64,000 nucleotides of DNA from Gemmatimonas sp. (GCF_031426495.1 NZ_JANPLK010000003.1:1-64000); one strand, 5' to 3'; positions 18,495-27,707 are shown, counted from the stretch's first letter. A program made the numbers and translations. The notes: generated by a model from the letters alone, not told the origin.

Positions 18495-20447
18495 TCAGCG
18501 GCGTTGAAATTCAGGAGCCCCGAGTGCGAGGCCAACGATCTGCGCAAATCCCGTGAGCGGCGGCAACGAGCCGATCGACTGTGTGAGTGTGCCGCCGCGT
18601 GCTGGTCGCACCGCTTCGCGACCAGCCGCCTGCTGCTGCTGTGCCACGGGCGCCCGTGCTGCTCGGCGTTCGCTGGCCGCCTGCCTGCGCGCGTTTGCCG
18701 TCTTCTCGTCACTGGCCATGCCACCCATCATTCCCGCATCGTCGTCGGCCACCACTAGCGAATCGTTGGCGCCGCCATGCTGCTGCAGGAACGGATTGGT
18801 GCCGGTCAGCAGCACCTGCCGCGTGTCGGAACTCGCCGCGCCGCCGAACAACCCCTTGATCACGCCGTCCACTTGGGCGTCGCGCGACGCGTTCGCCAGC
18901 TCCGCCGTCAGTGGCCACGCCGCCAGCGTGATACCCGGCACGCGACCGGACGCGGCCGCCAGTCCGAAGTTGATGCGATTGAGAATCGCGCCGGTGTTCA
19001 TCCACGCGTCGCCCGTTTCAGGATAACCGTTGGGCGCTTGGTGGCCGAAAATCGGCTGGCCAAGTCGGCTCACCAACTGCGACGTGCGCGGTGTGGCATC
19101 GGGCTGCGCGTTCATTGCCCGCATCGTGCTGGCGACCAGCTCGAAGGGCGACTTCACTTTGGCGCGGTAGCTCGCCGACGCGAAGAACTCCGGGCTCGTC
19201 ACGATCGTGCGCACGACGGCGCGAAGGTCGCCATTGGTGCGACGGAAGGTGGCGGTCGCGCGCTCCACCAATGCCGCCGGCGGCGTATCGCTCACGAACC
19301 GACGCGCCAGTTTCGTGGCGATGAACTTCGCGGTGCTCGGATGCGACGCCAGCAAGTCGAGCACGGCCTCACCCTCTTCCACGCCTTTGTTGGCGGCGAA
19401 CGACTGGCCGAGGATCGTCTTCGCGCTCGCGTCGTGCACCTCCCCGCGAAATGCGAAGCCGCCACCCTGCGCGCCGCGGGCAATCGTCCAGCCCGTGAGC
19501 GCGCGCGCCACTTCGATCACGTCCTGCTGTGTGTAGCCGCCGTCCACGCCGAGCGTGTGCAGCTCCATCAATTCACGCGCGTAGTTCTCGTTCAGGCCGC
19601 GCCGACGTTGCACCACCTGTTGCAGCTGCGGGTTCTGCGCGATGCGCTGCTGCACCGCCGCCGCGCGACGGGCGGCCTGCCGCGCGTTCAACGAGCGCTG
19701 CGCGGGGCGCAACGTGGGGCGGCCGCTGTCGGCCACGCTCTGCCAGTTGTCGAGGTAATAGAGCATGGCGGGGCTCTTCGCCACCGCGCCCAACAGGTCG
19801 CGGAACGTGCCGAGTGCGTGGGGGCGAATCGTCTTGGCGTCGTACTCCGGGAGGAAATAGCGCGTGCGATCCTTCCCGGCGAACACGTTGAAGTGATTCT
19901 CCCAGAAATCGACCATCACTTCGTTGAGCTGACGCTCGCTGATCACCGCCCGTGCCACCCGGCTCGAGGCGAGCTCGCCCAGGAAGGCGTACGACTGGCG
20001 GCCCTGTTCACGCAGCGTGGCGGAATCGGCGGCGGTCATGGTGCCGCCGCGACGCTGCAGTTGGGCCAGGGCGGCGGCAGGTGGCGGCGCGTCCGCCAGC
20101 AACTGCTCCCCCGTCTTACCCAAGGTCGTGAAGCGCGCCACGAATTGCTCGGTGGCGGCGTCCGGAATGCGCTCGGGATACAGCTGTCGGTCGATCCAGG
20201 CGTCCACGCCCATGGCGCGGACCGTCTCCACGTCGCCCGGTCGGGCGCCAAAGGCAAGGCGGTTGAGCAGATGGTGCACCTGCTGATCGGCCGTTTGCTC
20301 GCGTGACGCACTTGGCGCGGCGCTGACAAGCGCGCCGGAGCCCGACGCGGCGGAGCCAGCGGCGGGCTGTGGCGCCGCGGTGGCGCAGCCTAGCGTGACC
20401 AGACACACGGCCAACACAGAGGGGAAAGACGAGCGGGAAGTCGACAA
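18495..20447 (-). CDS. DUF1800 exported protein
   Basis: The 650-residue protein has an N-terminal export signal ending in LVTLGC, a possible lipobox. It shows the DUF1800 signatures HLLNRLAFGARPGDVE, NHFNVFAGKDRTRYF, NYARELMELHTLGVDGGY and GHQAPNGYPETGDAW. It is longer than usual because of a C-terminal extension rich in Ala, Arg and Gln (about residues 580-620). The function of the family is not established. It forms a two-gene operon with the DUF1501 gene downstream. Confidence 0.92.
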   Translation of the reverse strand: MSTSRSSFPSVLAVCLVTLGCATAAPQPAAGSAASGSGALVSAAPSASREQTADQQVHHLLNRLAFGARPGDVETVRAMGVDAWIDRQLYPERIPDAATEQFVARFTTLGKTGEQLLADAPPPAAALAQLQRRGGTMTAADSATLREQGRQSYAFLGELASSRVARAVISERQLNEVMVDFWENHFNVFAGKDRTRYFLPEYDAKTIRPHALGTFRDLLGAVAKSPAMLYYLDNWQSVADSGRPTLRPAQRSLNARQAARRAAAVQQRIAQNPQLQQVVQRRRGLNENYARELMELHTLGVDGGYTQQDVIEVARALTGWTIARGAQGGGFAFRGEVHDASAKTILGQSFAANKGVEEGEAVLDLLASHPSTAKFIATKLARRFVSDTPPAALVERATATFRRTNGDLRAVVRTIVTSPEFFASASYRAKVKSPFELVASTMRAMNAQPDATPRTSQLVSRLGQPIFGHQAPNGYPETGDAWMNTGAILNRINFGLAAASGRVPGITLAAWPLTAELANASRDAQVDGVIKGLFGGAASSDTRQVLLTGTNPFLQQHGGANDSLVVADDDAGMMGGMASDEKTANARRQAASERRAARAPVAQQQQAAGREAVRPARGGTLTQSIGSLPPLTGFAQIVGLALGAPEFQRR

Positions 20448-20531
20448 ACGTGAACCCTCGACTGAAGTCCTCCGTTATGACGGCAGGATCGCGGCATCGT
20501 TAACCGCGCCGCCCTTTATCTTTCTTCGAAT

Positions 20532-21011
20532 ATGGCTCACGGCAACGCGCACGGCCGCTTCTCGCAACTCATCGACGCCGCGTTCGCCGCCGGCACGCTC
20601 ACCGCAATCGCCACCGGCGGCGCTCTGCTCGGCCTCGGCTGGCGCGAGGGCGAAGCCGGGCGGGTCTTCCGGCTTGCCGGTCGCGGGCTACTCGAGCGCT
20701 TCGGTGTGGCGTCGTCGGCCGCGCCGCTGACCTCGGTCGCCCTCGGATATCTGCATCACCTGATCATCGCGACGGGCTGGGGCGTGCTCCTTGCATTGCT
20801 GGTGCTTCCGTTACGCGGCGTTACACGCATAACAGCCGCTTTTCTCGCCGCCGCGGGGTATGCTGCGCTGGCCCTCTGGGTGCTGCCGTCCACGTTACGA
20901 ATCGGTTACGCGGTGACGGGAACGCCGGCGGGCGTGGTTGCCATTGGAGGTGCAGTTGCGGTTGCGCTGCTTGGCGCCGTCTGGGTGGCCAACGGCGAAG
21001 GATACGAGTAG
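20532..21011 (+). CDS. hypothetical integral membrane protein
   Basis: The 159-residue product is almost entirely hydrophobic, with about four predicted membrane helices separated by short Gly/Arg loops (for example AAPLTSVALGYLHHLIIATGWG). I do not recognise a family. It is divergent from the DUF1800 gene and ends 114 bases before the next start. Composition and codon use match the surroundings, which supports a real gene. Confidence 0.6.
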   Translation: MAHGNAHGRFSQLIDAAFAAGTLTAIATGGALLGLGWREGEAGRVFRLAGRGLLERFGVASSAAPLTSVALGYLHHLIIATGWGVLLALLVLPLRGVTRITAAFLAAAGYAALALWVLPSTLRIGYAVTGTPAGVVAIGGAVAVALLGAVWVANGEGYE

Positions 21012-21125
21012 CGCAGGATGAAGGTGGTGTTGCTCATCACAGGGTGGCCAGTCATTCCCGTGGACGGCGCACGTGCTCGACGAGTTGCCTTGTCAGGTCT
21101 ACCCTTTGCACACAGGAGGCAGAAT

Positions 21126-21683
21126 ATGGACGTCCTCGTACGACTCGAGGCGCGTCCGACCGATTCGCCGGTAGTTGCGCACGTGAATTCGATTCCCGTG
21201 CTTCCCTTCGGCACTCGCTCGCGGCGCGAAGTAGTCACGCTGTACGGCGTCGCCGACGCGCAATCTCTGGCGCTGGCCCTCGCGGCCACCGTGGAGAGTG
21301 AACGATTGGAAGCACACACCGGAGTCGTGCGCCATCTAGGCGTATGGCCGGACCGCGGTGCGGTCGGTGATTCGGCGTGGCGGGATGGAACGACGGGTCG
21401 GTTGGTCACGCAGGATCTGGATATACCGTTGGTGACACTCGAGGCCCGTGCCTCCGAGCTGCTTGGCGCGTGTGGGTCGACGCTGCGTCGCGTCGCGGCT
21501 GGACTGGCCATGCCGGACTGGCCCGAAGGCACCGAGCGGGCCCTGAGCTTTTCGTTCGCGTCCACGAATACGGTCGCGTCCGGCGGAGCCGGGCAGTCGC
21601 TGGAAGATGATGCTGGCGTCGAAAGCTGGCTGGACTCCATCCGGCAAGCTGACGCCTTCACTTTCGAAGTCGAGGGAGACTGA
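21126..21683 (+). CDS. hypothetical cytoplasmic protein
   Basis: The 185-residue product has no signal peptide, no membrane segment and no motif I recognise. The start was set at ATG 21126 because a perfect AGGAGG lies six bases upstream (21114-21119). The frame is open to 21018, but that start has no ribosome binding site. A strong hairpin follows the stop, so this looks like a monocistronic, well-translated gene. Confidence 0.6.
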   Translation: MDVLVRLEARPTDSPVVAHVNSIPVLPFGTRSRREVVTLYGVADAQSLALALAATVESERLEAHTGVVRHLGVWPDRGAVGDSAWRDGTTGRLVTQDLDIPLVTLEARASELLGACGSTLRRVAAGLAMPDWPEGTERALSFSFASTNTVASGGAGQSLEDDAGVESWLDSIRQADAFTFEVEGD

Positions 21684-21711
21684 GTTCACACTTACTTCGT
21701 CTGCGCACGAC

Positions 21712-21748
21712 GACGGGCCGCGAACACCTCAGGTGATCGCGGCCCGTC
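21712..21748 (+). terminator. strong hairpin terminator
   Basis: A perfect 12-bp stem (21712-21723 with 21737-21748) has a loop that can itself pair. It is followed by TGTATTTCC. It lies 29 bases after the hypothetical gene ending at 21683. Confidence 0.65.
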
Positions 21749-21763
21749 TGTATTTCCGAGAAA

Positions 21764-21877
21764 CGGGTTCAAGGGGCGTTCAAGGGGCGTTCAAGGGGTC
21801 AGCGCCGTTGAACGCCCCTTTCAACGACTCTGACCCCTTGAACCCGCTGACCCCCTGAAGGCTGACCCCTTGAACGC
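21764..21877. repeat. palindromic cluster of GTTCAAGGGG-type repeats
   Basis: Three tandem 11-base units start at 21767, 21778 and 21789 (GTTCAAGGGGC, the last ending in T). At least three inverted copies follow between 21808 and 21877. Perfect inverted pairs include 21764-21776 with 21834-21846 (13 bp) and 21773-21783 with 21808-21818 (11 bp). The architecture resembles bacterial interspersed palindromic (REP/BIME-like) elements. No transposase lies nearby. With the preceding terminator it accounts for most of the gap before the EF-G gene. Confidence 0.75.
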
Positions 21878-22069
21878 AGTCTCCTGCTGTTGCGTGCGCT
21901 CGCAGGCATGAGGCAGGGCTTTCCCTGACCTGGCCGTCCGGTTGAGCTCTCTTGCCACCCTCCCGCCCGCGACGCACGCTTGGTTTGGCGACCGACCAAT
22001 CGTCGTGCCGCCCAAAGACCCTCGATTCGCGAGGGCCGCAGGATGTCCGGATTCGAGCAGGAGGGGACA

Positions 22070-24166
22070 ATGCGGGAGTATGACAGCGCCGGCATCAGGA
22101 ACATCGCCGTGGTGGGGCACGGCGGCAGTGGGAAAACCAGCCTCGTGGACGCCCTCTGCTTTGCCGCGGGATCGGGCAAGCGCCACGGCACCGTGCGTGA
22201 CGGCACCGCACTCACCGACCATCTCCCTGAGGAAATCGAACGGGGGTATTCCATCGCTCTCGGTTGCGCCTACGCCGAATGGATGGACAGCAAGATCAAC
22301 TTCATCGATACCCCGGGCTCCCTCGATTTTCAGGGGGACGCCCTCGCCGGCATCGCCGCAGCCGACGGCGCCCTGTGTGTCATCGGTGGCGCGAGTGGTG
22401 TGGAAGTCGGCACCGAGCGCGTCTTCCGCGCCGCCGTGGCAAGGCAGGATCCGGTGTTGTTCGTCGTGTCCATGATGGACAAGGAGCACGCCGACTTCGA
22501 TCGGGTCTACACCCAGATCAAAGAGCGCCTCTCCTCGAAAGTCGTGCCGGTGGAAATCCCGATCGGTGCCGGCGCCAATTTTCGCGGCGTGATCAATCTG
22601 TTCACGCAGCGCGCGTACATGTACACCAGCGGCACCAAGGGCGAATTCGTGGAAGCCGATGTGCCGGCGGAATGCGCCGATCGCTTCGCACGTTATCGCC
22701 AGGAACTCATTGAGGCCATCAGCGCCACCGACGACGCGTTGCTCGAACGCTATCTCGATGGTGCGGAGATCGATCGCGACACCGCGTTGCACGGCATGAA
22801 GGACGCCATGGCGCGCCTCGACCTGTTCCCCCTCTTCTGCGCGTCGGCGGACAGCATGATCGGTGTCCGGGCGTTGCTCACGGAACTCGTGCAGCTCATG
22901 CCAAATGCGTACGAGATGGAGGAGATCCACGCGCTCACCGGCGCCGAGGGGCATCAGACCATCCGTCTCCATGCGAAGGACGACGGCCCGTTCGCCGCGC
23001 TGGTGTTCAAGACGCTGGCCGAGCCACACGTTGGCGATGTGAGCTACTTCCGGGTGCTCTCAGGTCGCGTGGCGAGCGGCCAAGAGGTCTACAACGCCAC
23101 CCGCGATGTGGGCGAGAAGCTGGGACACCTCTCGATTCCCTGCGGACGTGAGCGCGTCGAAGTCGGCATGCTGCACGCTGGTGACATCGGCTGCGTGACC
23201 AAGCTGCGCAACACGCACACCAACGACACGCTCTCCACCCGCGAACATCCGATCCGGCTGGCCACGATCGAGTTCCCCGAGCCGGTGGTCCAGTTCGCGG
23301 CGCGCGCCGCCGTGCGCGGCGACGAGGAGAAGCTACAGCTTGGCCTGCACCGCCTGCACGACGAGGATCCGACGTTCAGTGTGCATTACAATCCCGAGAC
23401 GCACGAAACGATCGTCGGCGGCATGGGCGAGCGGCATCTCGATGTGTCGATGGCCGTGCTGCGACGCAAATTCGGCGTGCAGGCCGACCTGTCGAAGCCG
23501 CGCATCGCGTTTCGCGAAACGCTCTCCGCGAAGGCTGAAGGCCAAGGGCGACACAAGAAGCAAACAGGTGGCCGCGGACAGTTCGGCGATTGCTGGGTGC
23601 GACTGAGTCCGATGCCGCGTGGCGAAGGCTATCTCTTCGACGATGCCATCGTGGGCGGCGTGATTCCGTCCAAGTACATCCCGGCGGTCGACCGCGGTGT
23701 GCAGGAGGCCGCCGCGCGAGGCGTGCTGGGTGGCTTCCCGCTCGTGGACTTCCGCGCCGAGCTGTACGACGGCTCCACCCACTCGGTGGATTCGAACGAA
23801 ATGGCGTTCAAAATGGCGGGGATTCTCGCCTTCAAGTCGGTCGCGCCGAAGTGTCGACCGGTGCTGCTCGAGCCGCTCGATCTCCTCGAGATCACGGTAC
23901 CCGACCGCTTCCTCGGCGATGTGCTCGGCGATCTCTCCGGCCGCCGTGGCCACATTCTCGGCACCGACTCCACCGGCGACCGCCGTGTCGTGCGCGCGGT
24001 CGTGCCGCAATCGGAGCTGCATCTCTACGCCACGCAACTGTTCTCACTCACGCACGGCCACGGACAGTTCGTGCGGCGCTTCAATGGCTACGAGCAGGTG
24101 CCGAATGAGGCGACGCAGAAGATTGTCGCGGAGTATGCGAAGGAGCGCGAAGCGATCGAGGCCTGA
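22070..24166 (+). CDS. elongation factor G paralogue (EF-G2-like translational GTPase)
   Basis: The 698-residue protein has the complete EF-G domain order: G domain with GHGGSGKTSL (residues 16-25) and FIDTPGSLDF, domain II, domain III, domain IV (GGRGQFGDCWVRL) and domain V. The P-loop GGSGKTS is typical of EF-G2 paralogues rather than the main translocase. The G4 position reads SMMD instead of NKxD. It may act in ribosome recycling or a specialised translation step. An AGGAGGGG at 22059-22066 sets the start at ATG 22070. No ribosomal genes are adjacent, which also argues for a paralogue. Confidence 0.88.
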   Translation: MREYDSAGIRNIAVVGHGGSGKTSLVDALCFAAGSGKRHGTVRDGTALTDHLPEEIERGYSIALGCAYAEWMDSKINFIDTPGSLDFQGDALAGIAAADGALCVIGGASGVEVGTERVFRAAVARQDPVLFVVSMMDKEHADFDRVYTQIKERLSSKVVPVEIPIGAGANFRGVINLFTQRAYMYTSGTKGEFVEADVPAECADRFARYRQELIEAISATDDALLERYLDGAEIDRDTALHGMKDAMARLDLFPLFCASADSMIGVRALLTELVQLMPNAYEMEEIHALTGAEGHQTIRLHAKDDGPFAALVFKTLAEPHVGDVSYFRVLSGRVASGQEVYNATRDVGEKLGHLSIPCGRERVEVGMLHAGDIGCVTKLRNTHTNDTLSTREHPIRLATIEFPEPVVQFAARAAVRGDEEKLQLGLHRLHDEDPTFSVHYNPETHETIVGGMGERHLDVSMAVLRRKFGVQADLSKPRIAFRETLSAKAEGQGRHKKQTGGRGQFGDCWVRLSPMPRGEGYLFDDAIVGGVIPSKYIPAVDRGVQEAAARGVLGGFPLVDFRAELYDGSTHSVDSNEMAFKMAGILAFKSVAPKCRPVLLEPLDLLEITVPDRFLGDVLGDLSGRRGHILGTDSTGDRRVVRAVVPQSELHLYATQLFSLTHGHGQFVRRFNGYEQVPNEATQKIVAEYAKEREAIEA

Positions 24167-24188
24167 AATTGGTAGTGGTGGTGTGTAG

Positions 24189-24222
24189 GGGCACTGGGCG
24201 ATGAAGTCGTCACCCAGTGCCC
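24189..24222. terminator. bidirectional hairpin between convergent EF-G2 and thyX genes
   Basis: A perfect 10-bp stem (24189-24198 with 24213-24222) lies in the 65-base gap between two convergent stop codons, so it can serve both transcripts. Confidence 0.6.
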
Positions 24223-24231
24223 ACTGCGGCA

Positions 24232-24999
24232 TCACACCTTGTGGTACGAAATCCGCGCCGCTTCCCGTCGATCCGCGCCCTCGTAAATCTCGAAATCGCT
24301 GAAGAACGCCGGCGCTTCCTGCGTGAGCACGCGGAGCGCCATCACCGCCAACCGGCGGATCTCGAGCTCGGCGCCTTCGCTCGAACGCAGCTCCAGCATC
24401 GTGCGCCAGGCACGCGCGTTGGCGGTGACCACGATCTTCGTTTCCGTGCTGTTCGGCAGCACGCCGCGCGCCGCTTCACGCGCCATTTTGCGGCGGTGCA
24501 CCTTGTCGTCCACCCAGGCGTACCGCGTCATCAGCGACTCGACCAGTGAGATGTAGCTCTCCACGGCGCTCGTGACCTGCGCACGCCACGCCTGCTCGAG
24601 TGGTTCGTCGCCGATCATCGCCGGCGGCATCACGAACTGCGCGTCGCTTTCATCGACGTAGCGCTGCGACAGCTGTGAATAGGCGAAGCCAGCACGGTGG
24701 CGCACCAACTCGTGCGTGAGCGACCGGCTCACGCCCTCAAAGAGGATCGAGTAGCTCGCATGTTCGAGCACGCTGCCGTGCCCCTGCTTCTTGATGTTCT
24801 CGAGGTAATCCCGCGTGGTCCGGCCGGCCGGATTCCGCTGGCTCATGTAGCAGAGGCGGCCGGCGAACTCGGCGAGCCGCTCGCCATCGGTGGATTCACC
24901 GATCCACTGCACGGGCAGATGGCTGGCCTCGACGAACTGGGGACGAGCGAGCACGGTGATCGTGGGCTCGCGGAGAATCGCGGCGTCAGAGAGCGGCAT
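24232..24999 (-). CDS. thyX: flavin-dependent thymidylate synthase ThyX
   Basis: The 255-residue protein has the ThyX core motif in the form VRHRAGFAYSQLSQRY, matching the RHR(x)nS signature that binds dUMP and FAD. FAD- and substrate-contacting regions (LEHASYSILFEGVSRS, NARAWRTMLELR) are also present. It methylates dUMP to dTMP using methylene-tetrahydrofolate and reduced FAD in the cytoplasm. The motif is one residue longer than the actinobacterial RHRHFSYSQLSQRY form. It is divergent from a MarR-type regulator gene. Confidence 0.95.
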   Translation of the reverse strand: MPLSDAAILREPTITVLARPQFVEASHLPVQWIGESTDGERLAEFAGRLCYMSQRNPAGRTTRDYLENIKKQGHGSVLEHASYSILFEGVSRSLTHELVRHRAGFAYSQLSQRYVDESDAQFVMPPAMIGDEPLEQAWRAQVTSAVESYISLVESLMTRYAWVDDKVHRRKMAREAARGVLPNSTETKIVVTANARAWRTMLELRSSEGAELEIRRLAVMALRVLTQEAPAFFSDFEIYEGADRREAARISYHKV

Positions 25000-25048
25000 A
25001 ACGGAGAAATCGGGTGAATGAGGCGCTGGCGGCAGAGCGGTAATGTCG

Positions 25049-25077
25049 TAATATCGCCAATATCGTCAGCGGCGATA
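25049..25077. promoter_or_regulatory. candidate operator/promoter between thyX and the MarR gene
   Basis: In the 111-base divergent gap, an AT-rich TAATATCGCC is followed by a second AATATCG. An inverted pair TATCGCC/GGCGATA (25052-25058 with 25071-25077) encloses 12 bases. The layout fits an autoregulatory MarR site, but this is a visual call. Confidence 0.3.
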
Positions 25078-25110
25078 CGCCGCCCCGCACGATCCTCCAA
25101 GCCGTCCCTT

Positions 25111-25599
25111 ATGCCCGAACGCACGTCTGGCCGCACGCTGCAGGAAGAGATTCAGCAATCTCGACCCTTCCGCTCCCGGTCGCAGGAGGCGACGATCGCC
25201 CTCATGCGGACCGCGTCGGTCGTCAGCCGACGGTTTGCGCGGGTGGTCGAGCCGCATGGCCTCAGCCTCGCCCAGTACAATGTGCTCCGCATCCTGCGCG
25301 GTGCCGGCGATGCAGGGCTCCCCACGTTGGCGATTCGGGACCGCATGATCGACGAAGGGTCGACCGTGACCCGCCTGCTCGACAAGCTGGAGAAGGCGTC
25401 GCTCGTCACGAGGGATCGCTCCCGTCCTGACCGCCGTCAGGTGCTCTGCACGATCACGGAGCAGGGCGAGGCGCTGCTGGCCTTGCTCGATCCCCAAATC
25501 GACGCCGCTGATCTCACCGCGATGGCCATGCTGACGCCGGAACAACTCGACGCCCTGCTGTCAATTCTCGCTACAATTCGCGCGGAAATGCCCGAGTAG
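25111..25599 (+). CDS. MarR family transcriptional regulator
   Basis: The 162-residue protein has the MarR winged-helix layout: a dimerisation helix, LSLAQYNVLRILRGAGDAG, a recognition helix region with STVTRLLDKLEKASLV, and the wing RDRSRPDRRQVLCTITEQG (each quoted as a separate motif). MarR dimers usually repress nearby genes and release DNA on binding a small phenolic or lipophilic ligand or on oxidation. The start at ATG 25111 excludes an upstream extension that is unlike the family. Palindromic AT-rich sequence in the thyX gap could be its own operator. Confidence 0.9.
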   Translation: MPERTSGRTLQEEIQQSRPFRSRSQEATIALMRTASVVSRRFARVVEPHGLSLAQYNVLRILRGAGDAGLPTLAIRDRMIDEGSTVTRLLDKLEKASLVTRDRSRPDRRQVLCTITEQGEALLALLDPQIDAADLTAMAMLTPEQLDALLSILATIRAEMPE

Positions 25600-25620
25600 A
25601 GTCTACACCATAACGCCATC

Positions 25621-25641
25621 ATGGCGCGACTTACGCGCCAT
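25621..25641. terminator. short bidirectional hairpin
   Basis: An 8-bp perfect stem (25621-25628 with 25634-25641) has a 5-base loop. It sits between the convergent MarR and minor-pilin genes. Confidence 0.5.
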
Positions 25642-25653
25642 CTGTACGTTCGA

Positions 25654-26793
25654 TCAGAAGAACTGCACCCACGAACGATGCTTCGACCGAGAGGGAACGG
25701 CCTGCGAGCTCAAGGCCTTCTCGATCGCGCACGCGGAGTATCTCAGCCCCGCGTTGCCGCGAAGGCGGGTGCCGGCGCCATTCACATTCCGGGACATGAC
25801 GGCGCCGTAGAGATCCATGTTCCCCTCGCCCCAGAATTCGTCGCGGACAAGAATAAGTCCGACGAACGTGAAGTTGCCGCGAATGTTCAGGCGACCGTCC
25901 ACGATCAGAAGACCCTGACCCCGGCCGCTCGTCAAATCGAGATTGCCGGCCGAGTAGATAATGGGGAAGTAGTTCTGGCATCCGACCACGGCACCGCCCG
26001 CACGGCTGGGCTCTCCCCAATTGCCCATGCCGTAGGTGCACGTCGAAAAACTGCCGACCGGCGACGGATTCACGTTGCCGGATATCCGGATATTGGCCCG
26101 CGCGACCATCGAGGCCCAGCTCTCTGTGCCAAAGAGGGTCAGGGCGTTGGCGTCGCTCAAGCCGACATCGACGTTCGTGCCGCCTACCGCCTGCGTTGAC
26201 GGCTTCTGAATCGCGAGCAAAGTGCCAGGCTTGTAGCTGATCGCAAACGTATCGCTGGCGCTCGCGCAGCCGGACCATCCGGGCGGCGTCGTGTTGCGAC
26301 CCGTGACATTGGGAGAGCCTTGCACATCCACGTTCCCGAGCGCGGTCAACACGCTCCCCGGCCTCAGCGATGGGCTCGCCATGCGCACCAACATCGACAC
26401 CTGACGCTGCGATTCGAGTTGTCCGTTGCCGACGCTCGAGCGCCCAAGTGAACTGATGACGAACGTCGCCGCGTTGAGTCGCATCACCGCGACCTTCGCC
26501 GTGTCACCAATGGTGACGACGACGTTGCTCGAGTCGATGCCGCCGACGGGGAGCGCATTCCGCGCGGCCGTCCAGTTGGCCAGCTGGCCATTCAAGCCGT
26601 ACTCGGCGATCGTCAGCGCCCGCTGCTGCGAGAGCATGTTCCGCCCCGCCTTGAACTCATGCATCGTCCCCATGACCGCGCTGAGTGACAGCACCGCGAG
26701 CAGCACCATGGCGATGATCACGAACATGAGGGCACTGCCGCGGCGCGCGCGAACGACACGCCGTGGAGGATACGAAACAGTCATCGTCGTCAT
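25654..26793 (-). CDS. PilX-like minor pilin/type IV pilus assembly protein
   Basis: The 379-residue protein opens with a basic leader and RRGSALMFVIIAMVLLAVLSL, a pilin-like membrane helix without the usual Glu5 (motif shown in part), as in PilX. The large C-terminal domain is Gly- and Ser-rich with a few Cys residues that could form disulfides. It is last in a four-gene minor-pilin cluster, overlapping the PilW-like gene by 4 bases. Minor pilins prime pilus assembly or carry adhesive functions. The PilX assignment rests on gene order and the N-terminus. Confidence 0.7.
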   Translation of the reverse strand: MTTMTVSYPPRRVVRARRGSALMFVIIAMVLLAVLSLSAVMGTMHEFKAGRNMLSQQRALTIAEYGLNGQLANWTAARNALPVGGIDSSNVVVTIGDTAKVAVMRLNAATFVISSLGRSSVGNGQLESQRQVSMLVRMASPSLRPGSVLTALGNVDVQGSPNVTGRNTTPPGWSGCASASDTFAISYKPGTLLAIQKPSTQAVGGTNVDVGLSDANALTLFGTESWASMVARANIRISGNVNPSPVGSFSTCTYGMGNWGEPSRAGGAVVGCQNYFPIIYSAGNLDLTSGRGQGLLIVDGRLNIRGNFTFVGLILVRDEFWGEGNMDLYGAVMSRNVNGAGTRLRGNAGLRYSACAIEKALSSQAVPSRSKHRSWVQFF

Positions 26794-27707
26794 CGGCGGT
26801 TCCGGAGGGCGATGCTTACAAGGAGTGAATCGGAAACAGCAGTGGAGCTCGTTCCGACAACGCCCGAACTGCGTTCACCGGAGGCGCGCGCCACGACATC
26901 GATACGGGCAATGCGGTGACTCGACGCGATCGCCGTCACGGCAACGCCGACGCTGTCATACATCGCGAGACCAAGACCGCCGGTGCCCGCCGCACTCGCC
27001 GCCTGAAACGGTCCGGCAACCGGAACCACCGCCGTCCATGCGCCTCCGGCGTACTCCGAGCGGCCCAGATACCACGCCCCCGATGTCTGTGTGGCCAGTG
27101 CGTATCGCGTGGTGCGCAACAGCCGCAGCGGCGCTCCCGCCACGACAGAGTCGGGCAGGTTCGGCGTTACGCCAAGCCGTAGGCGCGACTTCCCGGCATC
27201 GAGCGCGGCATCCACGTACGGAGAGGGGGCGCAGGTCGTCGTGCTACTCGACACGCTGGTGATCCGGTGCGCCGACCAGTATTCACCGGCGACCCCGGAT
27301 GAATCGTTGCGCAACACCACCACCGTATCACCAATCGACGGATCGCTCGCGAAGTTGGACAGCTGCATCCGTGTGGTCGTCGTCGGCACGAGATCCAGCT
27401 GGGTGCGCGACGGCGTCGCGCAGACCACCGACGCGCCAAGCACGGCACGGAACGTGATCGACATGCGATCGAAGGCGATGATGTCGCTGGCCGCTGACGA
27501 CACGCCGCGCAGTTCGGTGGACATCATGTTCACCGCCGTCCGCAGTTCGCGACGCACGTCCATTTGCTGCGTCGTGCGCTGGAAGAAGCGCTGTTGGCCC
27601 ACCATCACGGCCGTCACCATGGTGCCGAGCAGCCCCAGGATCGTCATCGTGATCAGTAGTTCGATGAGCGTGAATCCGCGTCGGCGCGGGCGAGTTGGAT
27701 GCATCAT
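26790..27707 (-). CDS. PilW-like prepilin with N-terminal methylation motif
   Basis: The 305-residue product begins with a short basic leader and the prepilin peptidase site RRRG/FTLIELL with Glu5, followed by a hydrophobic alpha1 helix and a beta-rich C-terminus. Start ATG 27707 was chosen; the frame is open to 27875, but the extra residues are unlike a pilin leader and overlap the previous gene. Its ATG overlaps the stop of the PilV-like gene, and its stop overlaps the PilX-like start, so translation is probably coupled across the cluster. Confidence 0.82.
   Translation of the reverse strand: MMHPTRPRRRGFTLIELLITMTILGLLGTMVTAVMVGQQRFFQRTTQQMDVRRELRTAVNMMSTELRGVSSAASDIIAFDRMSITFRAVLGASVVCATPSRTQLDLVPTTTTRMQLSNFASDPSIGDTVVVLRNDSSGVAGEYWSAHRITSVSSSTTTCAPSPYVDAALDAGKSRLRLGVTPNLPDSVVAGAPLRLLRTTRYALATQTSGAWYLGRSEYAGGAWTAVVPVAGPFQAASAAGTGGLGLAMYDSVGVAVTAIASSHRIARIDVVARASGERSSGVVGTSSTAVSDSLLVSIALRNRR

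Noticed and set aside
18777..20306. 509-codon rightward open frame opposite the DUF1800 gene
   Set aside because: Shadow frame, rich in Arg and His, no family features.
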